Source: Dehalococcoidales bacterium (GTDB lineage: Bacteria > Chloroflexota > Dehalococcoidia > Dehalococcoidales > UBA3254). From it: a stretch of 64,000 nucleotides of DNA. The DNA lies in NCBI GenBank assembly GCA_016926695.1, contig JAFGOB010000086.1:1-64000 (forward strand), read 5' to 3'. A program made the position numbers and the translations under genes. Of the stretch, positions 43,418-51,612 are shown one piece after another. Every line of letters starts with the position of its first letter. Positions within the stretch are counted from its first letter, which is position 1. The notes beneath the pieces are model-generated. The model did no database searches. It had not been told where the DNA came from and saw nothing but the letters and a program-made list of their open reading frames with translations.

Positions 43418-43617
43418 CGACTTTTAAAAAATCCTCCTTTAAGGATTCATAATCTCAATTTAACACTTCTCCATAAGCAGGAAAGATAAACCATAACTTT
43501 CTCCTTACGGAGCTATTCCATTGAAAAATTCCTGGTTTTTGTTTTGTTATCTCTGTTTCTTCCTCCCCTTCCGGGCTCAAATTATAGCATCACCTCCCTG
43601 ATAAAAGGCATTATGAC

Positions 43618-43636
43618 GTACTCCTGGATAGAGTAC
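43618..43636 (-). promoter_or_regulatory. Stem-loop at the predicted 5' end of the surface protein mRNA
   Basis: GTACTC pairs with GAGTAC around a 7-base loop. It would begin within about three bases of the transcript start set by the TATAAT at 43646-43651. Stem-loops at the 5' end protect some abundant mRNAs from decay. Confidence 0.4.
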
Positions 43637-43645
43637 ATCTATTCT

Positions 43646-43651
43646 ATTATA
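43646..43651 (-). promoter_or_regulatory. -10 box of the surface protein gene
   Basis: TATAAT on the minus strand, about 230 bases before the start codon. A TTGACA lies only 8 bases upstream, too near to be its -35. The promoter is therefore uncertain. Confidence 0.35.
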
Positions 43652-43828
43652 CAACATATTGTCAATAGCCAGGCCGTTTTTGCCTGACGAATTCCATTGC
43701 CCTGTGATGGTTATACATTTCATTATATTATAACGCCGATGGATCTCAAAGGTTAGCTCTCTTAAAAAATTGTTGGTTATTGGACGGATTGTAAAAAGAT
43801 GTAAAAACTAAATTCCGCCCCGTCCTGA

Positions 43829-43865
43829 GATTCTTCGTCCGCCGCAGGCGGGCTCCAGAATGACA
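43829..43865. repeat. Short dispersed intergenic repeat
   Basis: The stretch reads gattcttcgtccgcc, gca, ggcgggctccagaatgaca. CCGCC pairs with GGCGG. Sequences of the form 'attcttcg...cagaatgaca' recur between genes in many bacterial genomes, as I recall. Confidence 0.4.
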
Positions 43866-44227
43866 CCTCCAGATACCAAATAACAAATCAATGAACCTTT
43901 TTGTTTTAGCACCCAAAAAACATTAAGGCACAATTAACCCCGGCGACTTTTTCGGCCGTGATTGCCCTTATAAAAACTACGTTATAATATAACAGGTAAA
44001 TATTAAGCAATTGTTAATGCTTTTTAACTTGACGGTTGAAAAAGCAAAAGCACCGGATCCGGGGCAGGGGTGCCGCAAGTTTGCTTCTCCGGCGATTTAT
44101 TGATAAAATTATCTTTTGTCAGATCAAGTGCGAATTATTCAGCAGGTAAAATCCGGCACACTGTTGATTTGAGAAAGAAAAATGTTAAGGGATACGGCGT
44201 TTGCCTGTATAAAATGAGGAGATATTA

Positions 44228-44881
44228 ATGGCGGAAAAAATAGAATTAAAAGTTGACGAGAGAATGGTACTCGGTAAAAAAGTAAAATATTTACGCCACA
44301 AGGGAGTGGTGCCGGTACACCTCTTCGGTCATGACATAGAGTCGCAGTCTCTTCAGGGTGAAGAAGCGGCGGTTGGAAAAGTTATAGCACAGGCGGGTAA
44401 AACCCGTCTTATCGATCTCAAGGTGGGAAAGTCCGAAAAATCCCACACTGTTATGTTGAAAGAAGTGCAGAGGGACCCTGTAAAGGGCAGTCTGGTCCAC
44501 GTCGATTTGTACCAGGTCAACATGGCTGAAAAAATCAGGGTGGAAGTGCCGGTGGTGATTACAGGTGAATCACCGGCTCTTAAAGCCAGGGAAAATATGC
44601 TTCAGCATAGTCTTGGCAGCCTGTCTATTGAATGCCTGCCGGACAAAATGCCGGATAGGATAGAGGTTGATATCAGTGTAATAAAAGAAGTAGAAGAAGC
44701 TATCCGTGTAAAAGATCTTCAACTTGAGGATGTTAATGTACTGAATGATCCGGACCTTATGATCGTAAAAGTCAGCGCCAGGCATGTCGAGGTTCTTGAA
44801 GAGGCCAAACCTGCGGCGGCCGAGGGTGCGGAACCTAAGGCTGAAGCTGAAGCCGAGACGAAGGCTGAAGAGAAAGCATAA
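44228..44881 (+). CDS. rplY: 50S ribosomal protein L25 (CTC form)
   Basis: L25 binds 5S rRNA in the large subunit. This is the long CTC form (217 residues): an N-terminal 5S-binding domain of about 90 residues with KVKYLRHKGVVPVHLFGHD and LVHVDLYQVN, then the C-terminal TL5 domain with HSLGSLSIECLPDKMPDRIEVDIS. The last 25 residues are an Ala/Glu/Lys repeat-like tail. GAGGAG lies 7 bases before the ATG. It shares its unit with the Trm112-like gene 48 bp downstream. Confidence 0.94.
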   Translation: MAEKIELKVDERMVLGKKVKYLRHKGVVPVHLFGHDIESQSLQGEEAAVGKVIAQAGKTRLIDLKVGKSEKSHTVMLKEVQRDPVKGSLVHVDLYQVNMAEKIRVEVPVVITGESPALKARENMLQHSLGSLSIECLPDKMPDRIEVDISVIKEVEEAIRVKDLQLEDVNVLNDPDLMIVKVSARHVEVLEEAKPAAAEGAEPKAEAEAETKAEEKA

Positions 44882-44929
44882 TATTACAATAAAAGGAATT
44901 GGATAAGTAGGGAGACCCCGGGAACAGTT

Positions 44930-45112
44930 ATGAAACGAGAAATCATGTCTATCCTGGTTTGCCCGGCTTGCAAGGGTAAACTGGAGCTGAATATCAGGGA
45001 AGAGAATGAAAGAGAAATTGTCTCGGGGTCGCTTTATTGTGCATACTGTAAGATCGCATATCCGATAGAGGATACCATCCCCAACCTGCTGCCTCAGGAA
45101 CCCGCCAAATAG
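44930..45112 (+). CDS. Trm112 family protein
   Basis: This small protein of 60 residues has the Trm112 pattern: ILVCPACKGKL near residue 8, a second pair CAYC near 37 and YPIEDTIPNLLP at the end. The four Cys probably bind zinc. Eukaryotic and archaeal Trm112 activate several methyltransferases; bacterial forms are less known. It lies in the L25 transcript, which ends at the terminator 54 bp later. Confidence 0.85.
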   Translation: MKREIMSILVCPACKGKLELNIREENEREIVSGSLYCAYCKIAYPIEDTIPNLLPQEPAK

Positions 45113-45165
45113 CATACTAAATAATATAATTTCGATGATAGCCCATATCTGATGAAACTGAAATT

Positions 45166-45203
45166 CTTCTCCCGTAACAAAAGAAAACGGGTGAAGTTTT
45201 TTT
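45166..45203 (+). terminator. Intrinsic terminator of the rplY-trm112 unit
   Basis: CTTCTCCCGT pairs with ACGGGTGAAG (one mismatch) around an 11-base loop, followed directly by seven T's. Confidence 0.85.
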
Positions 45204-45390
45204 AAGAACAAATATCTCAACTACTTAATTGAATGGATCCGTTCGTATCCCAGCCGTAATAGACCGGGTAAAAGCTTTAAAATGGCCGGCCAATACAACA
45301 TCGCGGGCAGGTACAAGTTGTTACAGATGTGTTGTTTCCATAAAAAAACGTCATCCTTTATCTGCTTTGCCCTCGGTAAAAAACCCATTT

Positions 45391-45431
45391 CGTCATTGCG
45401 AACGAGCCCGCAGGGCGAGTGTGGCAATCTC
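45391..45431. repeat. Dispersed intergenic repeat of the 'cgtcattgcga' type
   Basis: It begins CGTCATTGCGAACGAGCCC and ends GGGCGAGTGTGGCAATCTC. GCCC pairs with GGGC and ATTGC with GCAAT, so it forms a long imperfect hairpin. Repeats of this kind are scattered through the intergenic DNA of many bacterial genomes. Confidence 0.7.
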
Positions 45432-45611
45432 TATCAATGTACAGGCTTGAAAAGCAGCGATTACCTGTGTAAAGAAGTCAAGATCGTGTCTTTGAATGAA
45501 CCGACTGCAAAACCAGGCTAATGGAATAATTTGAAAAGCAAGTTCATTGCATTGAAAGGACATCCGTCCACTGCCTGCCGGGCATCATAAACCGAATGAA
45601 TTTAAGCGTGG

Positions 45612-45989
45612 TTAAGCCAAGTCCGGACGGTATATTATGCCCTGCTGAGGATTTTCCCAGACTTCCACTGCCGCAATAAGTACGTTTTCTTCTGCAATCT
45701 GTATTTTACACTGCCGGAAAATCTCGGCGGCTATATTTTCAGCGGAGGGATTGATCCTGTCAAAGGGCTGGATGTCATTAAGACAGGCATGATCGAAACC
45801 GGACAGGATTCCTTTCAGGTGACGTTTTATATCCGAAAAATCATAGACTAGTCCTATATCGTTCAGCTTATTTCCCTGAAGCCTGATCCTGACAAGATAG
45901 CGGTGGCCGTGCAGGTTTTCGCATTTCCCCTTATATCCTCGCAGGAAATGGGCGGATTCAAAATGCTGTTCAACGACGATCTCATACAT
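45612..45989 (-). CDS. queD: 6-carboxytetrahydropterin synthase (QueD/PTPS family)
   Basis: This 125-residue enzyme converts 7,8-dihydroneopterin triphosphate to 6-carboxytetrahydropterin on the way to queuosine. Zinc ligands are in ESAHFL near residue 13 and NLHGHRY near 26-32; the catalytic Cys is in KGKCENLHGH. DFSDIKRHL and the C-terminal VEVWENP are also typical. It follows folK by 19 bp. As both act on pterins, a role in folate synthesis instead of queuosine is possible. Confidence 0.88.
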   Translation of the reverse strand: MYEIVVEQHFESAHFLRGYKGKCENLHGHRYLVRIRLQGNKLNDIGLVYDFSDIKRHLKGILSGFDHACLNDIQPFDRINPSAENIAAEIFRQCKIQIAEENVLIAAVEVWENPQQGIIYRPDLA

Positions 45990-46008
45990 GGTATTTCCGT
46001 CTTTGTCT

Positions 46009-46515
46009 TTACGTCTTTTCGACCAGGGTAAAGGGTTTTACTTCATCCCTCCCATCTACTTCATCCAGGAGCTGTTTTATGTTTTTCTTGTAAATAGGGT
46101 GTACCAGGTCGGGAGCGATATCGGCCAGGGGTACCAGAACAAAAGCCCTTTCAACCAGCCGGGGGTGCGGAACAACAAGCTGCGGCGGAGTGTCAATTAC
46201 CTGGTCGCCGTAGAAAAGGATATCGATATCAATTGGGCGCGGCGTATCAATGGGTACCCTGCCCAGCTTGGACTCTATGCCCTTGGCCATTGTCAGCAGT
46301 GTGGCAGCGGGCAAACGGGTAGATGCCCTGAGTACCATATTCAGGAAGCGAGGCTGATTGGTATTGCCGACCGGAGCGGTATCGTAGATCGGAGAAAGGA
46401 CTTCGATCTTTATTCTATCACGCAGGAAGTCGATGCCCAGGTCCAGGAAATGCTGGCGGTCTCCCAGATTGGACCCAAGTCCAAGGTAAACTGTAACAGG
46501 CTGGTCGTTTATCAT
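46009..46515 (-). CDS. folK: Dihydropteridine pyrophosphokinase (HPPK)
   Basis: FolK moves pyrophosphate from ATP to 6-hydroxymethyldihydropterin in folate synthesis. The 168-residue protein shows YLGLGSNLGDR at the start, PRFLNMV near 56, RPIDIDILFYG near 93 and PHPRLVERAFVLVPLADIAP near 116. GAGGGAT lies 6 bases before the ATG, inside the end of the upstream gene, which stops 3 bases before it. It forms one unit with the small Cys protein gene and queD. Confidence 0.95.
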   Translation of the reverse strand: MINDQPVTVYLGLGSNLGDRQHFLDLGIDFLRDRIKIEVLSPIYDTAPVGNTNQPRFLNMVLRASTRLPAATLLTMAKGIESKLGRVPIDTPRPIDIDILFYGDQVIDTPPQLVVPHPRLVERAFVLVPLADIAPDLVHPIYKKNIKQLLDEVDGRDEVKPFTLVEKT

Positions 46516-46518
46516 GTT

Positions 46519-46827
46519 TTATCCCTCATTCCCCCAGTTTTGCATAATTTGTTTAATAGCCTGGGCCAGTTTGGGACTGGACCGTAGCCTTTCTATGAAA
46601 ATGGGACATCCTTCCAGCAGGGAGTTTTGAGCGGCGGTGGCCATGCTGGATAAAAGGCTTTGCATATTTACATCATTCTGGGTTGCAGGATTTAATCCCA
46701 GGTTTGAGGATTCCATTTGTTTGCGAAGGTCTTCCGCCGTGAATTTCATCGGCGTAACGCAGGACTTGTACCAGGGACACTCTTTACACTGGACTACACC
46801 ATAAGCTTCATTCAATATATCACCCAT
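46519..46827 (-). CDS. Small cysteine-containing protein of unknown function
   Basis: I do not recognise this 102-residue protein. It has four Cys: C14, C17 and C23 in CKECPWYKSC, and C74 in EGCPIFIERL. The first three could bind zinc or an iron-sulfur cluster. The middle is rich in Gln, Asn and Ser; the C-terminus is helical. GAGGAG lies 6 bases before the ATG. It starts the unit that includes folK and queD, and its stop codon is 3 bases before folK. Confidence 0.65.
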   Translation of the reverse strand: MGDILNEAYGVVQCKECPWYKSCVTPMKFTAEDLRKQMESSNLGLNPATQNDVNMQSLLSSMATAAQNSLLEGCPIFIERLRSSPKLAQAIKQIMQNWGNEG

Positions 46828-47086
46828 TATATACTCCTCATACCTTCTGATTCAGAAAAAGCGGATATAGTATTGTTCTGAATCCAGGCAACAAATACAT
46901 ATTTATTTTACTACTCTTTACGTATGAAACCAAATAGAAAAAGCGTGGTAATCCGATTCCGATTATCAGCGATGCCGCTGGCAATCCCAATGAACTGTTG
47001 CCGGGAAAATGACAAGTGAAGCTCATTAGTTATAAAATATATCCGGCTGCCGGCGACCGCGAGGTTTTACAGGGAGATGATATAAA

Positions 47087-48091
47087 ATGTCGGATATTAA
47101 TGTACTTGTACTGGCTCCTCTGGGAGATGAGTGTTTAAGTCGCATATCCGCCGTCAGTCCACAGGTGAAAGTGACCGATGCCTCCGGCCTGGCGGTACAG
47201 CCTGTTTTCCAGAGCACCAGAAAGGAGCATGAAGTATCTGCTGAACTGGACAGTCTGCTTTCCCGGGCTGAGGTACTGGTGGGTCTGCGGTATATTCCGG
47301 ATTTAATCGCCCGCGCGCCGCGACTGAAATGGGTCCAGACACTGTCTGCGGGAGTGGAGAATATCCTTTCTGAGGAAATGGTCTCCAGCACGGTTATTTT
47401 AACCAATGTTAGCGGGATACATACCGTCCAGATCAACGAGCTGGTTTTCGGTTTGATATTGGGCTTTGCCAAGCATCTACCTCAGTGCCTTGAAAACCAG
47501 AGGACGAAGAAATGGGAGCGTTTCGCTCCTGACATTCTGCGGGGCAGGACCCTGGGTATAGTTGGACTGGGAAAAATCGGCTCGGCGATAGCTCGCACAG
47601 GTAAGTTCCTGGGAATGCGGGTACTGGCTACCCGGCGTTCTGCCAAAGGGGTAACACATACCCGTTATGCTGATGCGGTCTACCCCCCGGGGCAGATTGA
47701 ATATCTGCTGCGGGGAAGCGATTACCTGGTTCTGGCCCTGCCCTTTACTCCTTCAACGGAAAAATTTATCGGAGAAAAGGAGCTTTCCCTGATGAAGTCA
47801 ACAGCTTTCCTGGTCAATATCGGCAGGGGCAGGATCGTTGATGAGGAAGCCCTGGTACAGGCCCTGGAGCATAAACGGATCGCCGGGGCCGGACTAGATA
47901 CCTTTACAGTTGAGCCTTTGCCCCCCTCAAGTCCTCTCTGGACATTGCCGAACGTGATCATTACGCCCCACATCGCTGGCGCGGCTGAAGATTACATGCT
48001 GAAAGCCACGGACGTCTTTTGTGAAAATATACGGCGATATCTCAACGGGCGCAGGCTGATCAACGTGGTGGATAAGAAGCTGGGCTACTGA
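47087..48091 (+). CDS. D-isomer specific 2-hydroxyacid dehydrogenase
   Basis: This 334-residue NAD(P)-dependent enzyme probably interconverts a 2-hydroxy acid and a 2-keto acid. The NAD motif is GIVGLGKIGSAIAR near residue 157. Catalytic Arg, Glu and His are seen in INIGRGRIVDE, DTFTVEPLP and ITPHIAGA. The N-terminal part is less like phosphoglycerate dehydrogenase and closer to the general hydroxyacid group. AGGGAG lies before the ATG. The gene ends 13 bp from the convergent sirtuin gene. Substrate unknown. Confidence 0.9.
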   Translation: MSDINVLVLAPLGDECLSRISAVSPQVKVTDASGLAVQPVFQSTRKEHEVSAELDSLLSRAEVLVGLRYIPDLIARAPRLKWVQTLSAGVENILSEEMVSSTVILTNVSGIHTVQINELVFGLILGFAKHLPQCLENQRTKKWERFAPDILRGRTLGIVGLGKIGSAIARTGKFLGMRVLATRRSAKGVTHTRYADAVYPPGQIEYLLRGSDYLVLALPFTPSTEKFIGEKELSLMKSTAFLVNIGRGRIVDEEALVQALEHKRIAGAGLDTFTVEPLPPSSPLWTLPNVIITPHIAGAAEDYMLKATDVFCENIRRYLNGRRLINVVDKKLGY

Positions 48092-48104
48092 CCGGAAAAC
48101 ACCG

Positions 48105-48869
48105 TCACATTTTGCTTTTCACCATTTTGGCTATGTTGTTTAGCGTCTGCCCGGTTTTTTCATTGATAATTACATCTGCATAGCGGTCGTGGGGTGTTTC
48201 ACTGAGAGTGATAATGACCAGTTTGGCGCCGTTATCTTTGGCCAGTAGCGGCATCTGGGCTGCGGGGTAGACCACCAGAGACGAACCAGCAACGATGAAG
48301 ACATCGCAATCGGACGATTTTTCCTCGGCCTGCATGATAGCGTCCGCTGGAAGGGACTGTCCGAAGGCTATGGTAGCCTGCTTCAGGTACCCCCCGCATT
48401 TACACTCCGGGGCTTTTTCGCCTGTCCTGTCCATCATCTCTTCTATTTCTTCCCTGGGCCATCTTTTTCCGCACGACAGGCAGGAGACCCATCGGATCGT
48501 TCCGTGCAGCTCAACCACTTTATCATCCGGAACACCAGCAGCCTGGTGCAGTCCGTCCACGTTCTGTGTTATGACACTTTCCAGCTTACCTATCTTATAT
48601 AGATCGGTTATGGCATAATGCCCTATGTTGGGTTTGGCGCTGGACATGGTCGGCCAGATGGCTCTCGAAAATCCCCAGTAATGCTCGCGGCTGGCCCTGT
48701 TGGACATGAACTTGTCAAATGTCAGCTCGTCCGGGTTCCATTGGTGCCAGAGACCTCCCGGACTGCGAAAGTCCTGGATGCCTGATTCGGTACTGATGCC
48801 TGCCCCCGTAAATACAACAACTTTTCGTGAATTAAAAATCATCCCGGCCACAGTCTCAATATCATCCAT
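48105..48869 (-). CDS. NAD-dependent protein deacylase (Sir2 family)
   Basis: This 254-residue sirtuin removes acyl groups from lysines using NAD. Motifs in order are GAGISTESGIQDFRSPGGLW near residue 21, TQNVDGLHQAAG near 101, catalytic His in ELHGT near 123, a zinc site CLSC and CKCGG, and GSSLVVYPA near 196. The Tyr and Arg that mark desuccinylase forms are not evident, so deacetylation is likely. GAGGGGG lies 8 bases before the ATG. In this genome it may control acyl-CoA synthetases, but none is near. Confidence 0.92.
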   Translation of the reverse strand: MDDIETVAGMIFNSRKVVVFTGAGISTESGIQDFRSPGGLWHQWNPDELTFDKFMSNRASREHYWGFSRAIWPTMSSAKPNIGHYAITDLYKIGKLESVITQNVDGLHQAAGVPDDKVVELHGTIRWVSCLSCGKRWPREEIEEMMDRTGEKAPECKCGGYLKQATIAFGQSLPADAIMQAEEKSSDCDVFIVAGSSLVVYPAAQMPLLAKDNGAKLVIITLSETPHDRYADVIINEKTGQTLNNIAKMVKSKM

Positions 48870-49054
48870 TGAAAAACCCCCTCTGCGTGTCTTTATCGGT
48901 GGTATGTTTTATATTCTAATTATACCCCTTTATATCTGGTGATCAAAAATGGGTCGACATAACATAATAAGCCGACGGTTGGGCTTGACCGGCGGCGGGT
49001 GTTATAATAGTCTTAAAAAATATATAGGTATATTAATTATTCTTACGATAAGTT

Positions 49055-49867
49055 ATGAAAGATTATTATAGCATCCTGGGTGTTCCAGAAAATGCAGGGG
49101 ATGAGGATCTCAGAAAAGCCTTCCGGAAACTTGCTTTCCGCTATCACCCGGACAAGAATATCGGCCAGGAAAAAGAAGCCGGGGAAAAGTTTAAAGATAT
49201 CAATGAGGCCTATGGTGTCCTCAGCGATAAAGACAAGAGATGGCAGTACGATCAGGTGAGGAAGGGGCGGTATGCCGGAGGCGGCTTCAATTCTACCTAT
49301 CCGGGATTCGGCTATTCTCGGGAGGATATTTTCCGGGATACCTTCAGCAACCGGGCTACCATGGATGACCTGAATAGGATGTTCGCCCAGGCAGGATTGC
49401 GCTTTGACCGGGATTTTCTGAACAGGATATTCTTTAACGCAGATAATGTTATTTTTAAGGTCTATTACAGTGGTCCGCAGGCCAGAAGCAGTTATTATAG
49501 CCGGAGCGGCGCCGCCGGCAGGTCTCCGGTCTCCATGCAAAATTACAAGCCCAATTTTTTAGAGAGATGGATAACCAGGGCTACCCTGAAATTGGGTAAT
49601 TTTGCCCTGAGGCAGCTTTTCGGAGTTCAGACTACGCCTGCGAGGGATAACCTGGACCGCTGTGGTAACCTGGTTATCACCCGTTCCGAGGCCGTTGAAG
49701 GGGGAGAAAAAGAGTACAGGTACAAATCAGGCTGGAGGTCCCGAAAGCTGATGGTAAAAATACCAGCCGGTATCCAGGAAGGGACTCAAATACGTTTGAG
49801 GGGTATGGGGCAAAAAAAGGGTAAAGACAGCGGAGACCTGTTCCTGCTAGTAAAGCTGGTAGATTAA
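49055..49867 (+). CDS. DnaJ-like co-chaperone without zinc finger (CbpA type)
   Basis: This 270-residue J-domain protein stimulates a DnaK-type ATPase. The J domain covers residues 1-67 with HPD in RYHPDKN at about 31. A short Gly/Phe region follows, then a middle part of about 90 residues I do not recognise in place of the zinc finger and first substrate domain. The C-terminal 70 residues match the second DnaJ substrate domain ([20 protein letters not shown]). A TATAAT at 49003-49008 lies 46 bases upstream; no Shine-Dalgarno site is seen. It ends 8 bp from the convergent gene. Confidence 0.86.
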   Translation: MKDYYSILGVPENAGDEDLRKAFRKLAFRYHPDKNIGQEKEAGEKFKDINEAYGVLSDKDKRWQYDQVRKGRYAGGGFNSTYPGFGYSREDIFRDTFSNRATMDDLNRMFAQAGLRFDRDFLNRIFFNADNVIFKVYYSGPQARSSYYSRSGAAGRSPVSMQNYKPNFLERWITRATLKLGNFALRQLFGVQTTPARDNLDRCGNLVITRSEAVEGGEKEYRYKSGWRSRKLMVKIPAGIQEGTQIRLRGMGQKKGKDSGDLFLLVKLVD

Positions 49868-49875
49868 GCCCGTTC

Positions 49876-50577
49876 TCAGTTGCTTTTCTTTTTGAAAAGA
49901 CTGAAAAACCTGTCCTGGTACTCCTCAAAAACGCCCCACCGGTCCAGCTCTGTTTTTAGTTCTGAAGGCTCCATTTCTCCCCTTGATACAAGGTCGAAAA
50001 GCGTTTCAAAACGCATCCTGGCGTCAGCAGGTATTCCGCTGGAATCCATATTCAGCAGTCCCCGCTGGTTCAACTGGCGGAAGTTGTCACCTACTGAACG
50101 CTGTGTTATTTCATAGATGAATTTCAGTATGGAAACATCCCATAGCAGGTCCTCTCCCTTGATGATGGAGGTCAGCGGATCACCCTTCTGGTCGACCTCG
50201 GTGTTCAGCCTGGCCAGCACCTCAGGCAGGTTTTCAGATACTATGTTTAGTTCTTTGGGTTCATTACGGTAGGCATAAAAAAGGCCGGGCGAGTTGGAAT
50301 CCAGGTTATTGAGCAGCATCTCGAAGTATTTTTTTGCTTCCGGGCTGAATCCCTGTACTCTTGAAAGATAGTACGGAGTAACGATTTTCGGCCGCTCAGC
50401 GATAACCCTCCCTTCCCTGATCACAGTCTCGCTGCTCCTGGCGATATCGTTAAAGGCCGCCTCGGCCACCAGGTAATAATAAACATTGGTGGTGCCGAAA
50501 GTTGCCAGACTCTGTTTAGGAGCCCTTATTATCTGGGTATTCATAACGGCCAGGCGTATTCTATTCTCCGATTCCAT
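49876..50577 (-). CDS. Protein of unknown function
   Basis: I do not recognise this 233-residue protein. It has no signal peptide or membrane segment. The N-terminal third is mixed beta and helix (MNTQIIRAPKQSLATFGTTNVYYYLVAE), and the rest looks helical, ending with basic residues (FSLFKKKSN). AGAGGT lies about 12 bases before the ATG. It is convergent with the DnaJ-like gene and follows another unknown gene by 189 bp on the same strand. Confidence 0.65.
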   Translation of the reverse strand: MESENRIRLAVMNTQIIRAPKQSLATFGTTNVYYYLVAEAAFNDIARSSETVIREGRVIAERPKIVTPYYLSRVQGFSPEAKKYFEMLLNNLDSNSPGLFYAYRNEPKELNIVSENLPEVLARLNTEVDQKGDPLTSIIKGEDLLWDVSILKFIYEITQRSVGDNFRQLNQRGLLNMDSSGIPADARMRFETLFDLVSRGEMEPSELKTELDRWGVFEEYQDRFFSLFKKKSN

Positions 50578-50766
50578 GAGAAGCTGTTACCTCTTTTCCA
50601 CAAGTCTATATTTATTATTGTATATGGGCTATTTATACGTGACGGCGTCATGCACTATCTGATGCTCCGCCGGACTTCAGGCCGGTATCGCTTTACGCTG
50701 AAATACCGGTCAGGGCTTTTTATCATAATTCGACGAATCTTTTGCAGGACAGGTGCAAGCAAATCG

Positions 50767-51357
50767 TCAGGGGATAGCCTCCAGTTCGTTTTTATATTCT
50801 GTTAACACCTGGGTGTACTGTCCCTCAAGCTGGATCTTGAGCTTACGCCATTCTTCCTGGAACTGGGGCTGCTTTTCAATATCGATCCTGACGCCTGACA
50901 TGGATGCTCCCTGCTGGCGTAACGCCTGTTCTACCTTGGCCTGAAAGTCCGCTTTAAGGGAATCATAAGCTTGTTTAAGCTGCTGTTCGCCCTGTTCGGA
51001 ATAATGATTAAAAACGTGCCGTATTTGATTCAGGACGGCCTCCACGCGTGTTTTATCCGTTTTAATGGCTTTTATGCCGTCCATAGACAGCTTATTGGTC
51101 CTCTTACCGGCATCATCCCTTGGAATATCGATATTTTTGATTAAAACAGTGTTAATGCCGCGGATCACGTATTTGGAGGCCTTTTTGTCAAATTTTTTTA
51201 CCTCCGCAGCCAGGTCTATTGCCTGTTTCAGGTGCCTCGCAGCCAGCTTTTCTCCTTCGGGGACATATTTCCATTCAAGACGCTCATCCTCAGTGGCTTC
51301 ACCGATTTTGTCTATTTTTTCCATCGCTATTTCGCGAGCGCTTTTAATTTCTCCCAT
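50767..51357 (-). CDS. Helical protein of unknown function
   Basis: This 196-residue protein is highly charged and almost wholly helical, with probable coiled-coil stretches near 100-150 (ALNQIRHVF to QAKVEQALRQQG region) and 165-195. There is no signal peptide. I do not recognise the family. GAGGAG lies 7 bases before the ATG. It shares strand with the next unknown gene, and the two may be one unit, though a 7-bp stem (CCGGTAT/ATACCGG, 50691-50718) lies between them. Confidence 0.65.
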   Translation of the reverse strand: MGEIKSAREIAMEKIDKIGEATEDERLEWKYVPEGEKLAARHLKQAIDLAAEVKKFDKKASKYVIRGINTVLIKNIDIPRDDAGKRTNKLSMDGIKAIKTDKTRVEAVLNQIRHVFNHYSEQGEQQLKQAYDSLKADFQAKVEQALRQQGASMSGVRIDIEKQPQFQEEWRKLKIQLEGQYTQVLTEYKNELEAIP

Positions 51358-51612
51358 TTTTTCACTCCTCTAGTTTCTCAATATTATTATACAGGATCAG
51401 GAACACGATATTAAAGAAACAGATGTAATTTTGAATTAGGAGGATGAATCGGGGCATGGCAACCTGTGTTTGCCGCAGGATCTCAGGGTGGCGGGGTAGA
51501 CTCTATTATCCTGGTAATCCTCTATATGAGAGTGCGGGCTGTTTTATTCATTGAAAAGCCTGTTTGCCCTGTATTCAACCGGCTGGCGGAGGCAGCTTAT
51601 TATTTCCGGATG

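Larger units (their letters stand above)
43418..44227. other. Divergent region between the surface protein and L25 genes
   Basis: No gene is seen in about 800 bp. The left part is the presumed long leader of the surface protein gene with a 5' hairpin. The middle holds a short dispersed repeat (43829-43865). The right part has a plus-strand TATAAT at 43983-43988 with a poor -35 (TTGCCC, 15 bases before), which may start the L25 transcript with a leader of about 230 bases. Confidence 0.45.
45113..45611. other. Intergenic region between convergent units
   Basis: It contains the rplY unit terminator and a dispersed repeat at 45391-45431. Two plus-strand frames of 73 and 79 codons run through the repeat and are not believed to be genes. 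Confidence 0.5.

Noticed and set aside
45229..45521. Two overlapping frames of 73 and 79 codons after the L25 unit
   Set aside because: They pass through a dispersed intergenic repeat and lack start signals.
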